Source: Afipia sp.
Lineage (GTDB): Bacteria > Pseudomonadota > Alphaproteobacteria > Rhizobiales > Xanthobacteraceae
DNA: 9,703 nt
Reading direction: 5' to 3'
Assembly: GCA_020056155.1 (NCBI GenBank)
Contig: JAGVII010000767.1
Coordinates: forward strand, 1-9,703
The notes below the pieces were generated by a model. The model worked only from the letters and a program-made list of their open reading frames with translations, did no database searches and had not been told where the DNA came from. This document shows, piece after piece, positions 6,133 through 9,703 of this stretch. The position numbers were made by a program, and so were the translations under genes. Every line of letters starts with the position of its first letter. The stretch's first letter is position 1.

Positions 6133-7365
6133 GTGTCCTCAGCTCCTTTGGAAGGATTGCGCGTCATCGATTTCACCCGCGTACTTGCCGGGCCGCATTG
6201 CACGAAAGCGCTTCGTGACCTCGGCGCGCAGGTCACCAAGATCGAGCCGCCGGCCGGCGATATCGGCCGCGTCAGCCTGCCGCATATCGGCGATATGGGT
6301 CTCTATTTCGTTCAGCAAAACGCGGGAAAGCGAAATCTGAGTATTGATCTCAACTGGGCCGAGGCGCGCGAGATCGTGGTTGATCTATGCCGCACCGCCG
6401 ACGTCATTGTTGAGAATTTCCGGCCGGGGACTCTGAAGCGATTTGGCCTGGCTTACGAAGACGTTCGGGCGTTCAATCCAAAGGTGGTCTACGCGTCGCT
6501 CAGCGGTTACGGACAGGGCACATCGTGGAGCAACCGGCCAGCATTCGCGCCCACCGTGCAGGCGGAGACCGGGCTGACTTCTATCGTTCAGGAACATTTC
6601 GGCGAAGCCTTATCGGAATTGCGCGGTGATGCCTGCAGCCATGCAGATATCTACACCGGTCTTCAAGGCGTGATCGCAATCCTGGCCGCACTGAATCATC
6701 GCAATCGCACTGGCGAAGGGCAGCACGTCGATGTCGCGATGGCCGCAACCATGCTGTCTATAAACGAGCGTGCCGGGGCGCAACTGTCGGGCATCGATAC
6801 CGACGGGGAACCGATTGCGCTATCCGCAAATGAGTCTCATATTTTTGAGATGTCTGACGGTCGCAAGCTCACTATCGCGGCAAGTCCGATCTACAGCCCG
6901 ATGTTCAATCGCTATTGCGCCATGATGCGGCGAAACGATCTGTTGAAGGATCCGCGCTATGCCACCGCGAACCTGCGGCGTCAAAATCTTCCATCGCTGC
7001 TGGCGGAAATCCGGTCGTGGCTGACGACATTCTCCGATCTCAATCAGCTCCAGGCGCAAGTCAGCGAGGCGGGACTTGCTGTCGGAGAAGTTCGCACGGT
7101 CAGCGAGTTTGCCGAGTCCGAATGGGTGAAGGAATGGGGAGCGGTCGTGGATATTGACGACCGGGCTGGGAGCACGACCCGCATGCCGGGAAACCCGTGG
7201 CGTTTCAGTCAATCCGTACTTCCAGCTCCCGGTATTCCGGCTTTCCAGGGTGAGCACAATGAGGAGATCCTCCTCGAGAACAATGTTTTGCCGTCGCGGA
7301 TCAAGGACCTCCAGGAACGCAAAGTACTTCTCAGCAGACGCAACCCGGTCGGGACTTACGACTAG
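6133..7365 (+). CDS. CaiB/BaiF (family III) CoA-transferase
   Basis: This 410-residue protein belongs to the family III CoA-transferases, which move CoA between acyl-CoA and a free carboxylic acid in an interlocked dimer. The N-terminus LEGLRVIDFTRVLAGPHCTK (6-25), the stretch VTKIEPPAGD (34-43), and VIVENFRPGTLKRFGL (91-106) are family hallmarks. Asp172 in ADIYTGLQG is at the position of the catalytic aspartate, followed by the signature AALNHRNRTGEGQHVDVAM (185-203). The start is GTG at 6133, backed by GGGAG at 6121-6125 inside the end of the hydratase gene. Its likely role is to activate the pathway acid with CoA so the neighbouring hydratase can act on it, with the solute-binding protein possibly importing the acid. 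Family is certain; donor and acceptor are unknown. Confidence 0.95.
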   Translation: MSSAPLEGLRVIDFTRVLAGPHCTKALRDLGAQVTKIEPPAGDIGRVSLPHIGDMGLYFVQQNAGKRNLSIDLNWAEAREIVVDLCRTADVIVENFRPGTLKRFGLAYEDVRAFNPKVVYASLSGYGQGTSWSNRPAFAPTVQAETGLTSIVQEHFGEALSELRGDACSHADIYTGLQGVIAILAALNHRNRTGEGQHVDVAMAATMLSINERAGAQLSGIDTDGEPIALSANESHIFEMSDGRKLTIAASPIYSPMFNRYCAMMRRNDLLKDPRYATANLRRQNLPSLLAEIRSWLTTFSDLNQLQAQVSEAGLAVGEVRTVSEFAESEWVKEWGAVVDIDDRAGSTTRMPGNPWRFSQSVLPAPGIPAFQGEHNEEILLENNVLPSRIKDLQERKVLLSRRNPVGTYD

Positions 7366-7475
7366 TTCCCTAGTGAGCATGTGCCTTTGGTGCTCGCGTT
7401 ATGGTGGTGGCGTGGCTCGCGTCAGGCAAGAGCAGACGAAAGACGAGGCTGCCTTGTTTGGATTAGGAGTTTGCA

Positions 7476-8810
7476 ATGCAGCCGATGATTGATGAAACGC
7501 ACGACCCTGCACGCCGCAGTTTTATCGATTCAGCCAACAATCCGGAGAGCGATTTTCCGATCCAGAATCTTCCGTTCGGCGTTTTCAGCACGTCGTCGAG
7601 AGACCCCAGACCCGGAGCCGCCATAGGAGATCAGATTCTCGATCTGCTGGAAGCGTGCCGGCACGGGTTGCTGCCGCAGGATATCCCGCAAGAGGTGTTG
7701 GCGCAGGATTCGCTCAATGCCCTGTTCGCGCTCGGACGCGGTCCCATGCGAAATCTGCGGCGTGCACTCTCTGCGCTTCTCAGCGAGAGCGACAGCGGGA
7801 AAGCTGTCCGGCAACTGGCGTCCGATCTGATTGTTCCGATGGCTAGCTGCCGTGTGCATCGGCCAACTCGTGTCGCAAATTACACCGACTTCTATGCGGG
7901 CATTTATCATGCGCGTGCGGCGGGCGCTTTGCTGACTCCGGAAAATCCGCTGCCGGCGAACTACAAGTGGGTGCCTATCGCCTATCACGGGCGGGCATCC
8001 TCAGTGCAGGTCGGGCAGGGTCCAGTGCGGCGACCGCTCGGACAAAAACCTCCCTCCGACGCGGGAAGGCCGCCGGATTTCGGCGCCTGCGAACGGCTGG
8101 ATTTCGAACTGGAACTCGGCTTCTATGTGGCTGGCGGCAACACGCTCGGCAGCCGGATCGTCGTTGAGGATGCAGGAAACCATATCGTCGGATTCTCGCT
8201 CCTCAACGACTGGTCGGCGCGCGACGTTCAGCGCTGGGAGATGTTTCCGCTGGGGCCGTTTCTCAGCAAAAGTTTCGCGACATCGGTCTCGCCGTGGGTC
8301 GTGACTGTCGATGCACTTGCGCCGTTCCGGGTTCCTGCGATGGATCGCCCGCAAGGCGACCCGCGGCCGCTCGACTATCTGCGTGATACGGAAGATCAAG
8401 CGACCGGCGGGTTAGACATCGAGCTGAAAGTCCTTCTCTCAACGGCGCACATGCGAAGCAAGGGCGAAAGTGCTGTCGAGATACTCACGTCCAACGCGCG
8501 TCACCTTTACTGGACGCCGGCACAAATGGTTGCGCATCATACGGTGAACGGCTGCAATCTCCAGCCGGGCGACCTCATCGGCACAGGAACGATTTCGGGC
8601 CCGCGCGACGAAGAGTTGAGCAGCATGCTCGAATTGACCGCCGGAGGCACCCGTCCGCTAACGCTCCCGAGCGGCGAGACACGCAGTTTTCTGGCAGATG
8701 GTGATGAAATCACATTGAGGGGGCGTTGCCGCCGGGAGGATTTTACTTCCATCGGATTCGGGTTGTGCACGGGCACGATTATGGAAGCGTTCCCTTTTTC
8801 ATCAGCGTGA
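7476..8810 (+). CDS. fahA: Fumarylacetoacetase (fumarylacetoacetate hydrolase)
   Basis: This 444-residue protein is a full-length FAH, with the N-terminal SH3-like domain (about 30-130) as well as the catalytic C-terminal domain. It hydrolyses 4-fumarylacetoacetate to fumarate and acetoacetate, the last step of homogentisate (tyrosine/phenylalanine) breakdown. Against the residues recalled for mouse FAH, the metal ligands Asp138, Glu211, Glu213 and Asp245, the catalytic His145, and Arg249, Gln252 and Lys265 all fall at a constant offset of 12. Motifs visible are NYTDFYAGIYHA, FELELGFY, LNDWSARDVQRWE and GTGTISGP. This separates it from the short fumarylpyruvate hydrolase relatives of about 230 residues. 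The start has AGGAG at 7465-7469. The 110-bp gap from the CoA-transferase holds no obvious promoter, so it probably shares the operon. No homogentisate dioxygenase or maleylacetoacetate isomerase is in the window. Confidence 0.95.
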   Translation: MQPMIDETHDPARRSFIDSANNPESDFPIQNLPFGVFSTSSRDPRPGAAIGDQILDLLEACRHGLLPQDIPQEVLAQDSLNALFALGRGPMRNLRRALSALLSESDSGKAVRQLASDLIVPMASCRVHRPTRVANYTDFYAGIYHARAAGALLTPENPLPANYKWVPIAYHGRASSVQVGQGPVRRPLGQKPPSDAGRPPDFGACERLDFELELGFYVAGGNTLGSRIVVEDAGNHIVGFSLLNDWSARDVQRWEMFPLGPFLSKSFATSVSPWVVTVDALAPFRVPAMDRPQGDPRPLDYLRDTEDQATGGLDIELKVLLSTAHMRSKGESAVEILTSNARHLYWTPAQMVAHHTVNGCNLQPGDLIGTGTISGPRDEELSSMLELTAGGTRPLTLPSGETRSFLADGDEITLRGRCRREDFTSIGFGLCTGTIMEAFPFSSA

Positions 8811-8957
8811 AGGTCAGTTCCCACGTTGTCCGTCCAGCCGGACTGGCTGTGTAAAGCAAAAGCTAAGGATCATGTCGCGGCGCAACAATAAATCGCCTCG
8901 CTTCTTTCCCGCGTTTAGTGCATTCTATCCTGGAACTCGCGTTTGAACGAGGTTGGA

Positions 8958-9703
8958 ATGGGAAACGTCAGCGAGAACTACGTCCGGCTGGTCGGAGGCG
9001 ATCTTGTGTCGTCCGTCATTACCGATACGCCGAGCATGCGGATCGAAGTTCTTCGCAGGGAAACCGTTGGCCGAATGCATTGGCATTTTCGCCAGCCGGA
9101 GTTGTCGTTGTTCTGGTTCGGCAAGGGAGCCGAACGCCTCAGGGCGACGATTGACGGGCGTCCGGTTGAGCGCCGGTTTCCGGGGAAGTCGAAGCTGGCA
9201 ATCTTCCCCGCCGCAATCGAGATCGAAGGCGAATGGAACGTCGGGCCGACCCTCGATTACACGGTCGTCTTCCTCAATCCGTCTTTTGTGGGCGAGCGTC
9301 TCCAGAACGCGATCACAAATTCGACAATTGCCTTTGAGCATGACGGATTAACCCGCGGACTCGCCGAACTTTGTCGTGAGGCGGCTTCGCCCGATAACGT
9401 TTTCAACCTCATGGCGGAGGGATGGTCAATTCAGGCGCTGGCCCACATTTCCCGGGTGAGCGAAATGAGTCAGCCCTCCTCCAAAGAATTGCGCGGAGGT
9501 TTACCAGGCCGCAGTCTCCGTCGCCTTGAGGAGTATGTGCGTGAGAACCTCGCCGAGCCGATCTGTCTTGCGGAACTCTCGAAGGTATCCGGGCTGAGCA
9601 AGCGGCATTTCCTGCGCGCATTTCAGGAAAGCGTCGGCACGACGCCATACAACTACGTTCTTTCGCTGCGAATCGATGAGGCAAAGCGGCGGCTGTCGGA
9701 AAC
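8958..9703 (+). CDS. AraC-family transcriptional regulator, cupin-like N-domain (3' end cut by window)
   Basis: The frame stays open from the ATG at 8958 to the window edge, giving 248 residues of a protein probably 280-310 long. The N-terminal half (about 25-125) resembles a cupin-type sensing domain, with HWHFRQPELSLFWFGKG at 41-57. The C-terminal part is an AraC helix-turn-helix pair: LEEYVRENLAEPICLAELSKVSG (190-212), with the first recognition helix around SKRHFLRAFQESVGTTPYNYV (214-234). The second helix-turn-helix is just beginning at EAKRRLSE. GAGG at 8949-8952 is a good ribosome site for this ATG. It differs in domain plan from the regulator at 4127-5155. It follows the fumarylacetoacetase gene by 147 bp, so it may be independently transcribed. 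It may regulate downstream genes outside the window or the upstream cluster. Confidence 0.88.
   Translation, partial: MGNVSENYVRLVGGDLVSSVITDTPSMRIEVLRRETVGRMHWHFRQPELSLFWFGKGAERLRATIDGRPVERRFPGKSKLAIFPAAIEIEGEWNVGPTLDYTVVFLNPSFVGERLQNAITNSTIAFEHDGLTRGLAELCREAASPDNVFNLMAEGWSIQALAHISRVSEMSQPSSKELRGGLPGRSLRRLEEYVRENLAEPICLAELSKVSGLSKRHFLRAFQESVGTTPYNYVLSLRIDEAKRRLSE

Noticed and set aside
8834..8850. Short hairpin CAGCC/GGCTG after fumarylacetoacetase as a terminator
   Set aside because: The stem is only 5 bp and no T-tract follows, so a terminator cannot be claimed.
9080..9091. TTGGCATTTTCG, identical to the first 12 bases of the repeat at 5240
   Set aside because: It lies inside the second regulator's coding sequence (encoding His-Trp-His-Phe), lacks the GAC end and has no partner at 21-22 bp, so it is probably coincidence.

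Overview
The window looks like an accessory catabolic and stress region of an alphaproteobacterium, probably of the Bradyrhizobium/Rhodopseudomonas/Afipia group. This rests on high-GC coding with moderate bias, GC-rich Shine-Dalgarno sites, an orphan branched-chain-amino-acid-type solute-binding protein, and protein styles typical of that group. The genus is an inference; no marker gene is present.

Region 1 (1-1834, + strand) is a two-gene metalloid-response module: a small ArsR/SmtB repressor with a C-terminal Cys-Cys pair, then a FAD/NAD(P)H flavoprotein whose tail also carries a Cys-Cys-Gly-Gly motif. Two related AT-rich palindromic sites, one before each gene, look like repressor operators. 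Positions 1835-2214 hold no convincing gene.

Region 2 (2215-4126) has a secreted ABC-transporter solute-binding protein on the minus strand. Just upstream of it is a decayed minus-strand flavin-reductase-like gene, broken by a 7-bp tandem duplication and a large internal deletion. A gene-free stretch of about 380 bp with two perfect hairpin dyads follows.

Region 3 (4127-8810) centres on a divergent regulatory hub. An AraC-family regulator (minus strand) faces a plus-strand catabolic cluster of enoyl-CoA hydratase, CaiB/BaiF CoA-transferase and full-length fumarylacetoacetase. The 207-bp divergent intergenic region holds three same-orientation copies of a 15-bp motif at helical spacing, the likely binding sites of the AraC regulator.

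Region 4 (8958-9703) is a second, unrelated AraC-family regulator cut off by the window end. Together, regions 2-4 suggest uptake and CoA-dependent breakdown of an unidentified, possibly aromatic, acid, with fumarylacetoacetate cleavage as one terminal step. The other ABC subunits, a homogentisate dioxygenase and a maleylacetoacetate isomerase are not in the window.

No rRNA, tRNA, CRISPR array, insertion sequence or integrase was seen.
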